Below are positions 35,167 through 47,640 of a stretch of DNA of 64,000 bases, one piece after another. How positions within the stretch are numbered: position 1 is the first letter of the stretch; the number at the start of each line of letters is the position of its first letter. The notes beneath the pieces were generated by a model, which saw only the letters and a program-made list of their open reading frames with translations, had not been told where the DNA came from and searched no databases. A program made the translations under genes and the position numbers. This DNA is from Sclerodactyla briareus (taxonomy: Eukaryota > Echinodermata > Holothuroidea > Dendrochirotida > Sclerodactylidae), in the NCBI GenBank assembly GCA_026419785.1, contig JAODTK010003087.1:20001-84000 (forward strand), written 5' to 3'.

Positions 35167-38100
35167 GTAACTTTCACATTTCGTAATTTCCGAGTTTTCT
35201 GTCTATACTCGTAATTGACTTTTTATGCTATCTGAAACAATTTTATTGTCACATTTTAATGGTTTGCGGTTCACCTGGGGTGTGCTTTTCTGTCAATAAT
35301 GTGCTTTCCCCCAATTTTCAGCTTTATCTGTGTCATTCATAGTCAAAATGGTCATGTAACCGATTTCCTTCGTTCAGGACAAGAGTGAAAAGACGACATA
35401 TCAGATTCTCACACCCCAAATTTTGAGATTCTTGCTCGTTGCCTCGATTTAGTTTTTGAGAAATGGACGGAGATAGGTATTCACAAATTTAAACAATTTT
35501 GTGAGTTTTATCTATAGAGTTAGATATAGATCCAATCAATTGTTGGTTTGTTACAGAAAGGTTCGCAAAGGTATGTTTAAAGATGGATTTTCGTCGCTAG
35601 CGTCCAACGAACAAGCGACGGCGATTTGCATGACGTCACGAAAAAATATCGTAATGTGCAGCACAACTCGGTATATCGGAATCACATACTTTCAATATTA
35701 TTATATCGATTTATTGGACGGAAAAAATGCGTGAAATATACTATTTGGTTTCAATTTATTTAAATTGCTGAATGCGGTATATTTTTTACAGTAATTTATG
35801 TTAAAGTACTTGACGACATCCATCTTTAATATTGAATTTGTATCACAGGGGAATCCGCAATTCCCGCCGTGACGTCACAATGGGATTTCGGTCTGGGTTT
35901 TTTGCAAAGTACCATGAGTCAGCTCATATTTACATGACCATTGTAATCTGTCGCAAAGAGGAGAAGGAACCGGAGTGCACCGGGTACGTGTTTCAACGTC
36001 TGCCTTTGAAGTAAGGCTAAATGAACGCTCGCGGATTCAAGTGTGGTGGAAGGGTTTATTTGGTTATTTTAAAACTATTCGAAAATTATTCATTTGTGAT
36101 TATCGTTCATCTTGCAATGTTATCACAATGAGCATTACATAAAATAGGTAGGTGTGCGAGGCATTGGACAGGTATTGAGACCGCCCTCGAAAATATAATA
36201 TGGAGAGAACTAATGGGCATTGATTGGGTTAATTTCAGTCGAAGACATGAAATGAAAAAAAAAAAAACTCTAATAGGTTTTTTTAGACTGACTTTTAATC
36301 TGAAAAAATGCGAAAATATTCTGGACTCTGTCGGTAATGTTCGGGGTCTTCTCTCAGGTTCATATATCCACACGATGGAATTCGAACAATCTCTCCAGCT
36401 GCGGGCATTATATCTCTGGCTATTGTAATCGTTGAAATTATTGTCTTAAGTAACCTACCTCCAAACTGAAGGCGTTTTGTTGAAGTCATGACAGCAATAA
36501 CTATCAACTTGCATGATGATATTGCTCTCATATATTTGTAATTTGTACACGAAGGCCCCCATAGCTGAATAGCAATGTATGTAGAGGCGGAATTGGAATA
36601 TCGAAATATACTCAATAAAGATGACAGTTAAGCGATGAATAAAACACTAGTGTCTATAACAATCTCGAAATAAAACATTGTGCTATCGTAGTGAAACCTA
36701 ATCTATCATTTTTCGTAGCAAATACACTCCGGTCCCCGATGACTTTGTCATTCACATTGTAAGAGCGCATTATCAAGTCCAATCGATTACGGACCGAGGC
36801 GTAATCTTTGACTGAAAACCTTTGACAACGGCTTCCATGTTAAGATTTTGTTGCACCGTTTCCCGCCATGAACATGCCTGTGCCATCGTGCAGAATCCAT
36901 CCTTTGCTCTCAGAAGAAGCTGCAAAGTTAGTGACTATGCCCCTAGCCTACTTATTCCTCTAAGATAAAATACTCCGTAACTCTCGTCTGAGCTACCCCC
37001 CCCCCCCTCCTGCGTCTATATACGCCTATTCATAGTGCCCCTCACACAACCGCTCGTATTGTAACCAGTTGCCCCAATCGTCCTATACCCATGCTCAAAT
37101 TCCTACGATGGATCCCAGCTGAGTCTCGTGTTCTTTTCAGGGTGATGATCTTTTTGTTTAAGACATTAAATGGCACCATTCTTATGTGGCTATGCTAGGT
37201 TTGGATTCCCAGAGTGATGAACTCCTGCTTGTCCCCAGATAGAGCCCGGGTCACCTATGGCGATCAATCATAAATAAGGTATCCGTTAAGCAGTCGGTGA
37301 ACAATTGACCTTCTTGATAGGTATTTACCAGTCCGGGAGATTCTCCTGTTTAGGAGAATTTTGAAATTCTCCTGTTCGGGAGAATCGTTATGGTAAGACA
37401 TAATATGAATAAACATGGTCTGCAGACTATTAGATACGAAACAGTCGTTCCCAGTTAACGACACACTGTCCGTTCGAGGTACTCAACGTTATTCGATGAT
37501 ACAGTTACGGTGTTTCTATAGCATGTGTTGCCTGGATTGACGTTATTGCAAGTTCATCTAGTTACCCTGACTATCAACATCACAACGAACGGCTGTTCGA
37601 AACGACTGTGACAATCTAATCCCCAAAAGAACCTATAGTAGTTAGTCTTATTAAATATCTCATAATCTACATTGAAAACTACAATCCAAACAAGCTTTTT
37701 CGTAGTTGGGATAACAAGGATCCTGAATATGTAATAAAAACTGAAGACTAGGACTGAACGAATTTTCAAGAGAGATGAGAAAATTCTCCTAAACAGGAGG
37801 CAATTCTATTCTCCCGAATAGGAGAATTCCCGGACTGTTTACAGAAATCGAATACTTCAGTTATGTGTACACTCAGACAATTTAACGGGATTTGTGATTT
37901 TCCTCTTGGGTTCGCCAACTTCGCCTCCTGTTCTCTAGTGTGGAACACGGTGGTTCATTTCCGCGCCACTCCTCACCTTTGTGGTGCACTATAACAATAC
38001 CTACCGTCCTATATGATCTGAAGCAGTGTTCGATAATTTCATCGGGTGGAATGGTGTACAAAAAACCGTAACCAGAAAAAACAATCTTTTGGAGGGGGGA

Positions 38101-38835
38101 GGGGTCTCCATTGACCAGTTTGGGCCCCCTAATTTGAAAAATGACCCTTCATTGTGTTAGCTCCGTTCGTGTTGAACACTGAATGAATGTAATTGTATAT
38201 TCGGAAACAAGGCATCTAGCATGCACGCAATCGATATACAAACACTGATACATGTTTACCACATCGCACTTCGTATAACACTTTTCAGCATTGAACCGCA
38301 AGAACCTCCGTCGATGTTTTGTCGTTCAATGTTCACGGCGAACAATGTCCTGTTTTCCCGTTTCGTATCAGGTATTATTTATTTATGTTTCTTTGGCCGG
38401 CGATTTCCGAGGTTTGTTGTTTTCGGGAATGTTTATGTTCACAAGGTTAATATTTCCAGGGGTCGATGCTCCCAATAAACAAGGTCCGTCCCCAAGGTGC
38501 AGAGTCCCCAGAGTTCATTGTACTCAGAGTTCGATGTTCCCAAGGTAGAAATCGAATTGTGCAGATTCTCAGGGTTTGCACCCAAGTCGAATTTGACGAT
38601 TAAGCACAACCGGAAAACAACGCCTTTCGTTGTCGTGTTATCGAGTTTTAAAATTGGGCTGGTGATCGAGCGTTGAGTCAGTAGTACACCATAACCGTGT
38701 GTTAACGCTTCGTCGAGGAAACGGCGTGTATTCGAGCGACTGCTGCTTCATGACCCGACAATTGTTGTCTATTTCCACTCCCCAGAAACAACCTAAAAAT
38801 GTACAACTTGTCTGTTTGGCACTCCTCTCTTGCAG
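35167..38835 (+). other. Putative intron 1 of the lectin gene
   Basis: Contains the 509-bp element at 37329-37837 and two TGACGTCA (CRE) sites at ~35632 and ~35871. Otherwise there are unassigned ORFs without domains and a C tract near 37000. Confidence 0.45.
37329..37837. mobile_element. 509-bp non-autonomous DNA transposon, 5-bp TSD
   Basis: The ends are CAGTCCGGGA and TCCCGGACTG. The inverted match continues inward through TTCTCCTGTTTAGGAGAA-type blocks on both sides. The flanks 37324-37328 and 37838-37842 are both TTTAC. A CAG terminus and a 5-bp duplication would suit the 5-bp-TSD branch of hAT elements, but that classification is inference. The subterminal TCTCC / GGAGA hairpins are duplicated within each end. 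The internal ORF (minus, 37554-37769) has no transposase motif. Confidence 0.85.
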
Positions 38836-38871
38836 TTGCTGGACTCAGTCCACCGCTGGAGAAAAGAACAG
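38836..38871 (+). CDS. SUEL-lectin gene, putative exon 2 (36-nt spacer)
   Basis: A 36-nt block lies between a good acceptor (CCTCTCTTGCAG) and the donor GTACGT. In phase 1 it reads VAGLSPPLEKRT plus a split Gly, similar in style to the Pro/Thr/Lys-rich 27-nt linkers found later between SUEL domains. Its length is a multiple of three, as for the linkers. Evidence is splice-site quality and position only. Confidence 0.4.
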
Positions 38872-40870
38872 GTACGTTGACCTCGAGGGTATTTCAGTTC
38901 ATGGGACACCAGGAAACATTGAAAAGAGAAATTACAGGGGAGGACTGATTGTAGTTGCTTGTGGGAAAATTAGTATCAATTTTAACATGGAACTATTTTG
39001 TTAACTGTAGAAGCTGTGAGGCAGTGTTTCATGGTTCAATCGGAAGACTGTAGAGGAAACCAACACAGGAGTACGTCCTGCCCATTAATGTTGCACAACG
39101 AATTGCACGCGTTGAGCATTTGTACGGCCTCATAGAAACAAGCATTGTATGAACCAGTTCACGCCCTTTATTTGAACAAGATGTTGCATGACGCACACTG
39201 ACGTTGCTTCACAATACAGGTAAGCATATGTATGCGGACGGTTAGAAAACAACTTTAATTAGTGTTGCCCTGACCGACATCTTGAAAACAGCAAGCATAC
39301 CATTACGGAAGCTCAAAAATTATAGTGCAGAAAACAATATAATTCCAGTCAATAAACATAATCGAGGGTGGAGTACAACATTACGGATCGGAGACTGAAT
39401 CTGTCTGATATAAGTAAGTCTGATAAAGCCATTAAGCACTTTACCAAGCCTTCGACTCTCTCTTTCTTCCTAATGATCGTCTCATTCTTAGACACGACAA
39501 CCATGGCATTTCGTAGTAATTCATTTGATTTGAGTTTTCCGACCATGCAAACATGGGGACAATGCGTGCGACAGGTGGTGGCCAAGCTCCTCAGACGAAC
39601 CCAGGTCGTTCAGGGTGTCCACGGGTACTGTACTGTGTTCTGAAAAGGGTCGTCAAATAGTTTAAGAATTGACATTGCGATGTTTTCTAAGAAAACAAGT
39701 CCATTTCCCCTGGTGACAGCATCAACAAGCTGGTCTCTTTTTCTTTTTCTTAGTGTGTGGGTTGCCTTCTTATACTCTTGCTGAAAAAAAACGGTTTTGA
39801 CAACTTTTTAATTAGTTACTAGTGAGTCGTGGACGGGTATAAGTTCCATGGCAATGAAACGCGGGAGCGGTCTAAAACAGAGATGAGTCACAAGTCTTCA
39901 ACAAGTCTTCAACTTGTGACTCATCTCTTGTGTGAGAAAAAAAGTGTCATCTGATGAGACGGCACGTGAAAAAGACGATGAATCGTAAATGAATGAATTT
40001 CTACGCGGCATAAGGAGTAGAGGACTCTATACTGCAAACAAAATTACATGGTCTTACCATATCATTATTATCAAATACCTTTCATCAGATGGGTAAATGT
40101 ATCGTGTTCCAAAACTTAGCAAGCGGACTCTACATATGGCATGATCATGTGCCGTCGGGCCTCCAATGGATCGTATTTTCAACAAAAAAATCGAGATGGT
40201 GCAAAGAAGGGCGCATGATCACTGCAACAATTACGAAAACCACTGGAAACACCCACTAACCTCATTTGCATTTGGATTCCTCCAAAGACCCTAAAAGGAA
40301 CAAATGAGGTAACGTACTACATGAGACTAGACCAGGCTCCCGGCCGTAAATATTGTGAAGTTTATATTAGGCTTCTGTGCGATAATACGACACTTCAATC
40401 CAGTATCTTATCGAGTCAATTGTGTCATAAGAAACTGTAATGAGTAGCCTATTTATTTTAGCCACGTACCGCTATGATGATATATATAGATTAATTAATT
40501 TCCCGCTGTTTTTTCCTAGAAGATATGCGACAATGTGCATACATTTCCAACTTCCTCCATCCTCTTGGTATTATTCGACAGCGTTCAAGAAGGACTAGGG
40601 AGTAAAATTTCTGCCCCCTAAGGAGTCTCTGTCAATGCACCGAATACTATGGTTGACGCGAGTTAGTGGCTCAGTGCAGCAGCATACTATCCAATTGTAC
40701 ACGAAATCTTAAGTTGCAATATGTCTGAGTGTCACCTTTATGTTGTGGCTGATCTACCGTCTGTCTAAATATTAGATCACTTGATTAAAACATTGTTCTT
40801 CTCTTTGCCCCTGTCAAGTGTTAGTGGAGTGGCTAGTGTACGTGTTCTTTTTTATCATGTTATTGATCAG
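38872..40870 (+). other. Intron before SUEL domain 1
   Basis: Holds a 16-bp-arm hairpin at 39880. Otherwise no recognised feature. Confidence 0.5.
39880..39927. repeat. Perfect 16-bp inverted repeat with TGAGTCA
   Basis: GAGATGAGTCACAAGT and ACTTGTGACTCATCTC flank a 16-base loop that contains CTTCAACAAGTCTTCA, itself partly repeating the arm junction. The arms carry an AP-1 consensus TGAGTCA in each orientation. Confidence 0.8.
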
Positions 40871-40988
40871 AAAGTACGATGTGAAGGGGAAGATTTAACG
40901 ATAAAGCTGGGAGATGGAAACGTCATCAGAATCGACAAAGCTCTTTATGGCAGGACAGATACATCTGTCTGTCCTTGAGGATGAGAAC
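40871..40988 (+). CDS. SUEL lectin domain 1, first half
   Basis: SUEL (Gal_lectin, sea-urchin-egg-lectin) domains are ~80-90-residue disulfide-bonded modules that bind galactose or rhamnose outside the cell. This exon gives VRCEGEDLTIKLGDGNVIRI then ALYGRTDTSVCP. The CEG start, the I..Y.R-type segment ALYGRTD and the closing C-P are all family signatures. The cysteine usual after L.I in many domains is Leu here. After CP one base must be skipped to avoid TGA at 40976; the donor is probably AAC|GTAACG. The acceptor TTGATCAG is acceptable. Exon length (118) matches the other first-half exons (120-122). Confidence 0.8.
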
Positions 40989-41984
40989 GTAACGTACGAC
41001 CGTCCATTAGTTAGAAAATAACATGCATCGCAGTTCACAGAGTAACAGGACCCCTAATTCCTTTCACCGGCTGTCGTTGTGCAAAATGATTGGAGTCCAA
41101 AGTTCTTTGCATAGTTTTCAAATCCATATGTAATCACGTAGGCCTACCCCGTTACCTACAAAACACTTCCACTAGGCGTCTCTCAAAAATACATTCACCA
41201 TAAGTTACATCTCTGTCAATGCACTCTCTGTACGATATAGGCTTTGGGAAAACCAACTCTCATTATATATTACCAGCCAATCTCTCTTCTACCTTCGAAA
41301 AGCGTTGAAATTCCCGTGCTTCCATTTGTGATGAGCCTCTCTTCTATAGTCTGGGGCGTTAAGTGTTATTTTTTTCATTGCATATTGTCTGGTATGGTGT
41401 GCGCATAGAATATCGTTCATTTAATGGCGCTTTACAAGGGTTCTATTAATCTAGTTGTATTTACATGGCATTGCACACGAGTTCGCTTACCTAGCATTGT
41501 GTTTACATTTGCATGTGAGTAGTATATCGTTAATATTTCTTATGCAGAATAAACACAGCAAATTGTTTCGGTGAGAAGGGTAATTTGTCATGAAGCGTCC
41601 TGTAGATTCTGCGAATTCTCATGGACATAGCTCACATTATAAATATCTAATTTGAAGAAGTAATACCTTGCAAGCTTTGCGTAATCCATGGCTTATACAG
41701 TAGTTAGCCCGCAAGAAAGGTTGCTACTGGTCGAATGCTTTCCTAGTGTTTATGGAATAGGGGTTAGTGTAAACACCACTAGATTCATTTTAGATATACT
41801 CTAAATAATAATCTTTAACTCGAATGTAGAGCTTAATGGTTGTATCAGGAATAAATTCCCTACTTGTATAGGTAGAGAACTGTATTGCATAGGAGCCATG
41901 GTCCAGCTTGGTCCATCCCATGAGCAAACTCTGTTTTGATCCTTGACGGAGTCAGAGGAATCCATGCAGTCTGACTGTAGTGTG
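40989..41984 (+). other. First part of the intron splitting domain 1
   Basis: No exon-like block recognised; ORFs are short and overlapping. Confidence 0.5.
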
Positions 41985-42800
41985 CAGCGTGTGTGGAGTG
42001 TGTGTGTGTGCGCGTGTGTAGGTGTGTATCGTGGGGGTGTGCGTGTATGCGTGTGTGTGGTGTGTATGTGTGTGCTGTGTGTGGTGTGAGTGTGTGTGTG
42101 CGGGTGTGTGTTTGGGTAGGTGTGTGTGTGTGCGCGCGTGGATATTGCGCCTAGCTGTAACACGATAAATCGACCCACTTGGATGGATAGAGTTCAGGAT
42201 GGGTATATGGGTTCCCATAATGAGTACATGATCCTCTTGTTTAAGGTCGGTCAAAGTCATCCGAGGTCAATTGAGGCGTCGAAGTCTGATTTTTTTTTAA
42301 TTGGTGAAGTCCAGAATGCTTGGTCCGATCAGGTTTGAAAATTTGATTATGCAGCTTTCTTATGAGAGTACAGGAATCCTTATCTTTTCTGTGCCAGACA
42401 GGGGTATTTTTAGGAAAACATGGGGAAATTGGGACTATTGATAATGAACAATTTTAGCTCGCTTAATCGATAAACTCGATCCCACCTGGATGGATGAAGC
42501 TCATATTTGGTACAGGGGTTCCCCGTAATGAGCACATGATCCATATGGTTTTGGGGTTGAGGTCAAAGGTCATCTGAAGTAAGAGAGGTCAATGTCTGAA
42601 CTTGTTAACACGGTAAGTCAAAAAGGCCTGGTACCGGATAGGTTGGCAATTTAGTATGCAGCTTTATTATGGGAAAGTGTACAATAACCTGTCGGTTTTG
42701 GTTTTTGTGGGGTAGGCTGGGGCAGTTGGAAGTAACTTGGGCTCTTGTGATGAGGCCTAACTTTAGCTGGTGAGCAAGACCTCTTTGCATGGATGTAGTC
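41985..42800 (+). repeat. TG-headed dispersed repeat, copy B
   Basis: A (TG)n-rich tract (41990-42140) is followed by the same block order as copy A: CGACCCACTTGGATGGATAG, GGGTTCCCATAATGAGTAC, CCAGAATGCTTGGTCCGATC, TATGCAGCTTTCTTATG, then a second round starting CGATCCCACCTGGATGGATG. It lies in the intron that separates the halves of SUEL domain 1. Confidence 0.75.
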
Positions 42801-42942
42801 ATCCATCATAGTATGGGAGTCATCCACCTATAGAAGTCATGTGAGCATGTGGAGTTGACAATGCCTAGCTCCGTAAGTCAGGATCAATCAAGGAGGGAAG
42901 CACTAATCCTTTTTAGCTTTTTCTGGTTACTTTGATATTCAG

Positions 42943-43108
42943 TACCCGCTCTGGCGGACAACAACAACATGCGGAGCTGTCCGGTCCAAGGAGAAGGTGC
43001 AAGAAAGTTGTGATGGCGCGAATTCGTGCACAGTCCCAGCAACAAACGATATCTTCTCGGATCCCTGCCTGTCTGTGTACAAGTATCTGGAAGTGAAATA
43101 CGAATGTG
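42943..43108 (+). CDS. SUEL lectin domain 1, second half
   Basis: 166 nt, fully open, acceptor TTGATATTCAG and donor GTGAGT, phase 0 to 1. It encodes ...TTTTCGAVRSKEKVQESCDG, then ANSCTVPATNDIFSDPC and VYKYLEVKYEC. The CDG...SC.VPA.N..F.DPC...YKYLEV.Y.C ladder is the SUEL C-terminal half, with five cysteines in register. This is the best-preserved exon of the gene, with no indel. It pairs with the 40871 exon across a ~1.95-kb intron. Confidence 0.93.
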
Positions 43109-45088
43109 GTGAGTATAGATTTTTCTTTTAATTTTACGGGTTCAGGGAGCCAGTTAAGCCTCATCAAGAACCCTGGCCGCATTGATCGTGGATGAGCACT
43201 GGCGATAACTCGCCTTCGTCTTCTCGGCTAGTGCTTGCGGCGTCCGTCGGATTTTTTTTTATGGTTTCCGCAATTCTCTAGTTTGGAGTGGCCGAAGATA
43301 TTAAAAACCTCATACAGGAGCTGAAATAGTCACAAAACACAGTTTTTCCCCAAAATTGGGCATTATTTTTCGAAATCGGTAAACTTAGGGAAAAACACAA
43401 TTAAGCAATTGTTCATTTTAACAAATTTTTCAAAACATTTGTTGATTCCGATGGCTGGATGGCTTCAAATTTTGTAACAGTAAAAAGCCCAAATGACAAT
43501 TTCTTCCAAGTCATCCGAAAAGGTGAAATATGCTTTTTTGCCGCAATTGTCGCATTTTTGAAGAATTTTTTTTTCTCCACATTTCTGAGAATGATTAAAT
43601 TTGGAAGCAAGATACAAAATTTAAAACGTAGAGTTTTATCTGCATATGTGACGAAAATGTCATGAAATATCTATGAATATGATTTTTTTTGGGGGGGGGG
43701 ACTGATGTTTTCAAACAAATTCGATAAATTGTCACTATTTGCAACTTGCATGATATTGGAGGTAGGGACAACTGATAGTTTCAGTTAGATTCCGATAGGA
43801 TCCTCTAAAATCCAGGGATTTCCCTTATGTTGCTTTTTGCTGTCACAGCTTCATAATGTCTAATACGACGGCTGAGAAGTTAAGTCGCCTCCAATTGAGA
43901 GTGTTCAAAATTTACGCCATGCATACATCTTGGCTGTATTCGACTATCTCTTTCAGACTTGCTCTAGGACGTGATAACAGTAAGACCGTAATAGTCGATC
44001 AGTAAAGATCACTTTCGCAAGTGTTTCTGGTTGTAATCTCCCGCAGACTAGGCAGGAGGGACGAACGTAGACGACAATGGAACGAAATGCACAATTTTTC
44101 AGATGGTGTTGCTCTGCCATGTCATCGGTATTCGTCTGATCGACACTGCATAATGAGTTGTTGTTTTCTCAAACATATTGCGAAACAGTCGAATTCAGCC
44201 CTTCCCTAAAAAACCAAAGATGTTTTTTTTTTTTTAGAATTTTGGTGCAGCTGTTGATACGAAATATAAACCACGGATAGTTGTGCCAGCTTTATCTAAA
44301 CTGCACGTTTTTCCACACAAAGTAACAAAAAAATATTTCTACTGAATAATGCACAGGCTCTATGAAAAAAATATTTTAAATACCGGTGTATACTAACATT
44401 AAGTAAATAACCACGTTAAACAAAATATCTACTGCTGGAAAAAGACACTTAGCATCTTTTCAGGCATTATAAGAGATTGAACATTATTAATTGAAATAAA
44501 CTCGAAAGAACAATATGGGCGAATACTTAATTTTGTTCCTTAATATTCAAACCAAACCCAGATTTTGCTTGAAGGTGCTTCGTCGTTCCGAGCAATCCGC
44601 AACGCCGTCTTTTGCTTGACGTAATGGAGTTGTCTTGGGAAGTTGGGTGCTGCCTGTTGATCGGAGTTCGGAATTAACCTAAATACTACTGTGTAATCAT
44701 TACGGGATTTTTTTTTATTTAATTACGGTGAAATATTATAAGTGGACAGAGAATCAAATGACTGTTTAACAAGCCCCGCGGGAAAACATAATGTGACGAC
44801 CATAGCCCTTTGATTCTGCCTAAGTGTATGTCTTATTTTTCCTCCGAATTTTTGGTTTCTTCTGACTAGTTGAAGGTCAGTCTTTCAAAATTAGTCTTTG
44901 AACAATTATAGGTATAGAAATTACAAGGTTCGTTGTGCACGAATTTTCCATATGAAAACAGGCTGTTTTCTAATTCCACACGTATGTTTACAGAAATTTC
45001 CCTATTTCCAAGGGAAAAAAAAACTTAAAGGCATTGTATTCATCTGAATGTTGTCCTATGTATTATTTTATCACTTCCCCTCTTACAG
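43109..45088 (+). other. Intron after domain 1
   Basis: AT-rich with several long T or A runs (for example near 43250, 43685 and 44222). No recognised exon or element. Confidence 0.5.
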
Positions 45089-45115
45089 TTCCCGAACCGA
45101 CTGGTGTGACAACAG
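45089..45115 (+). CDS. 27-nt linker exon after SUEL domain 1
   Basis: Acceptor CCCCTCTTACAG, donor GTATGT. In phase 1 it reads VPEPTGVTTG across the junctions, a flexible Pro/Thr linker. 27 nt keeps the phase (1 to 1), which matches the phase 1 end of the preceding domain half and the phase 1 start of the next domain. A second linker of exactly 27 nt, also phase 1-1, occurs at 53626, after domain 2. Direct homology for such short exons is not possible. Confidence 0.6.
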
Positions 45116-46805
45116 GTATGTTAAATATTGAAACAGGTTCACATCAATACCGCAGGACTGCTATATAGCTTGCATTTTATTGATCAATATGGTTTCGATT
45201 CACCGTAGACTGATCAGCGTATACTTATGTGCTCTCGAGAAAGGCGTCTACTCACTAATCCCCCCCCCCCTGTACCCGGGTGCTGAATGGGGATATGTTA
45301 GGGAAGTTCGAACACTTAGCGCTGTACTATTTGTTCTCACTCTTCGGAATTGCCGAGTGCTACAGGGAGACCCAGATATTACTCGAGAACGAATGAGGCT
45401 GCAATTCTATAGGTGCGGACGCAGGTTGTGGCATGAGACCATTCAAAATCGGATATACGTAAGCAACATAGTAGACGGTGTCTTTTAGGCTGCAATTGGT
45501 TTGCATAGATAAAAATGTGTTCCATAGAGGTAAAAATGTACCCAAATGAAGTAGAACGAGTATAATAAAACGCAAATGAATATATGTACCAATGCGACAT
45601 GAATGCCGTATCCGATAAACGCTTCCATGAACCCCCCCCCCCCCCCCCCCCCCATGAATCAATGCAACGTCTATGTACATAAGCAACCAGGTATTTATTG
45701 GTTTCCCAACTTGCCATACAGTTTATTATCTTGAGAAAATACTCTTCTCCGCGAATCTGCGACTTTTTTTGTATCCATTGCAATTTCACATTCATTCACA
45801 CGTTTATCCGGGTAAAGATACACCGAATCCATTACTGATAAACCATGTTATATCTATGTGTAATCAGTCAAAATGAATGAAAATGCATATGCTGGCTGTA
45901 TAGTTGATATGTGGCTCTCTGAAGAATATGGTGTGAGGTGAACCACATGTCGTGTGGTCTCAATCGCGCGTTAAGGATGTCCACAGTTGGAAACCGAAAC
46001 TCTTGCATGCATAGCTGTACTTATCAGCTAAGTCTCGGGGCACAACATTCACAAGTCCAAACGATCATGGTGATGTCAATGAAGGCGCTTCCTTGGATAT
46101 AATGGCACCAAGTTATTCTGAACATAAATTGGGTGGCCATATTCATGTGACTCTCACAGACAACCCCCGCTTCTTTAATAAAGAATGAATGTACACCTAG
46201 CGTAACACCACAGTGTAGGTGGTGTGAATTTGATCACGCCAATCCTGATCCTGTCTACCATGCACATTTATTCCTAAAAATGTTCTTGAATGTATCATGT
46301 AAATGACACAGGAAAACACCTAAAACTCGAAAGGGAGGGGCGGAACTTGAAGGTAAAAAAAGAAACGGTAGGTATATATTTCATTTTAGGATTCATTTTG
46401 CATGTCATTTTACAAGTTTCATACCAACATAGTGAGCGATGTCGAACTCGCGAGTAGGAGTGTTTCATAGGCTGAGGTTGGATGTGTGAGAATGGTACGG
46501 TGTGCAGCTTATATTAATGAGGTGCGGAAAGTAATGGTGAGTAACATTGCCTGCATTGCACTGTCGGCAATAATGTTATCCCAACAATTCAATTGAAACT
46601 CGTTATAATAATGGTTCCTATGAGTCAACTTCATGTGTTAATACAATGTGGCAGACTGCATTCATAAATCACCGGGAGCTGATCTTACTGCACGGACGAC
46701 AGAAGTGTCAGGTTTTCAGGGCTCCACTAGTTTCATCTTTTCACTTCATGTAGGGCGAAATTGACAACCGCGTTTAAATACGTACGTTCTTTTAAACTGC
46801 AACAG
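45116..46805 (+). other. Intron between linker 1 and domain 2
   Basis: Contains C tracts (45262-45271 and 45634-45653) and, at 45410, GGTGCGGACGCAGGTTGTGG, a diverged relative of the unit in the foldback repeat at 47.2-47.7 kb. No exon recognised. Confidence 0.45.
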
Positions 46806-46925
46806 ACCACGCATGTAATGGGAAAGAATGACGCATTAACGCGACGGAGGAGAGGTCATTAAGTCCACGAAGCTGTGTATGATAAACAGAACAGTTCTCA
46901 CTGCAGCGAAGTTCGACCATTACAG
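46806..46925 (+). CDS. SUEL lectin domain 2, first half
   Basis: Acceptor AAACTGCAACAG, donor GTTTGT, 120 nt. Read with three one-base slips (near 46821, 46844 and 46864) it gives HACNGKNDALTR, GGEVIK, HEAVYDKQNSSHCSEV: C-x-G start, G.VI. strand, .HA.Y.... segment and final Cys, the SUEL first-half pattern. The YGR motif is YDK here. Without slips no frame is open through the exon. Assignment rests on pattern order, splice sites, length (120 against 118-122) and position before a clear second half. Confidence 0.7.
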
Positions 46926-47159
46926 GTTTGTAACTCGGGATGTGCCGTCAGTCACAACACCAATCACAAGTCGTAGGGTAGCGGTAGAAGCGAAAAGGAT
47001 AGTCGAGGGGCCGGCCGGAAGTGGTCGAGAGTCAATCCTTGCCCATCCAGTCGATTCATACCTGACTACCAGAGACATGCTGCGAACCAGGCTTTACCTG
47101 TACTGATGATCGGCTACACATTATGAAGGGCGGAGGTGTAGGAGAATAAGTACTCTAAG

Positions 47160-47640
47160 TCATTGCATGTCGTAACAGTAAGGGTTATGCTATAAAGGTA
47201 GGCTTCCAATAGTTGCGGAGCGGGGTCGCGGTATTAATGTAAACATCGAATTGTTACGATATAAGACGGAGTAAAGTCAAATAAAGTCTGTAAGGATGCC
47301 GGAAAACTATAGAAATGTATCAGCATTTGTTGTAGAAAGGCATCAGCATTTGTATACGGACGTTGATCAGCTATATGAGGAAGATATTCCCATATAATCC
47401 ATATGCAGTGATGCGGCATCAACACCGCATTGATACAAAAGATTTCTATGAATATCTTCCTTAATATGAAGCCAATCAACTCCGTATACAAATGCTGGCT
47501 GCATTTTTATGGTCTCCCGGCATCAGTAGTACAGTTTATTTGACTTCATTCGCTCTTTTTCGGCGTACCAATTCGATTTACAATATTATTATATCGCACC
47601 TCGCATCCTTACTTATGGAATCCTACCTTAATTCAGTGGT
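47160..47640. mobile_element. Foldback element with ~200-bp arms
   Basis: Left and right arms are reverse complements in order: AAGGTAGGCTTCC / GGAATCCTACCTT, CATCGAATTG / CAATTCGATT, AAGTCAAATAAA / TTTATTTGACTT, GGATGCCGG / CCGGCATC, CAGCATTTGTATACGGA / TCCGTATACAAATGCTGG, GAGGAAGATATTC / GAATATCTTCCTT. The centre is ATGCGGCATCAACACCGCAT, itself a palindrome. It lies in the intron that splits SUEL domain 2. The outer ends are not exactly defined. No coding capacity. Confidence 0.8.

Noticed and set aside
38460..38560. Short GTTCCCAAGGT-like repeats
   Set aside because: Irregular spacing and too few copies to define a tandem repeat.
41801..42260. His/Thr-rich ORFs of 102-125 residues, minus strand
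   Set aside because: Translation of the TG microsatellite in copy B of the dispersed repeat.
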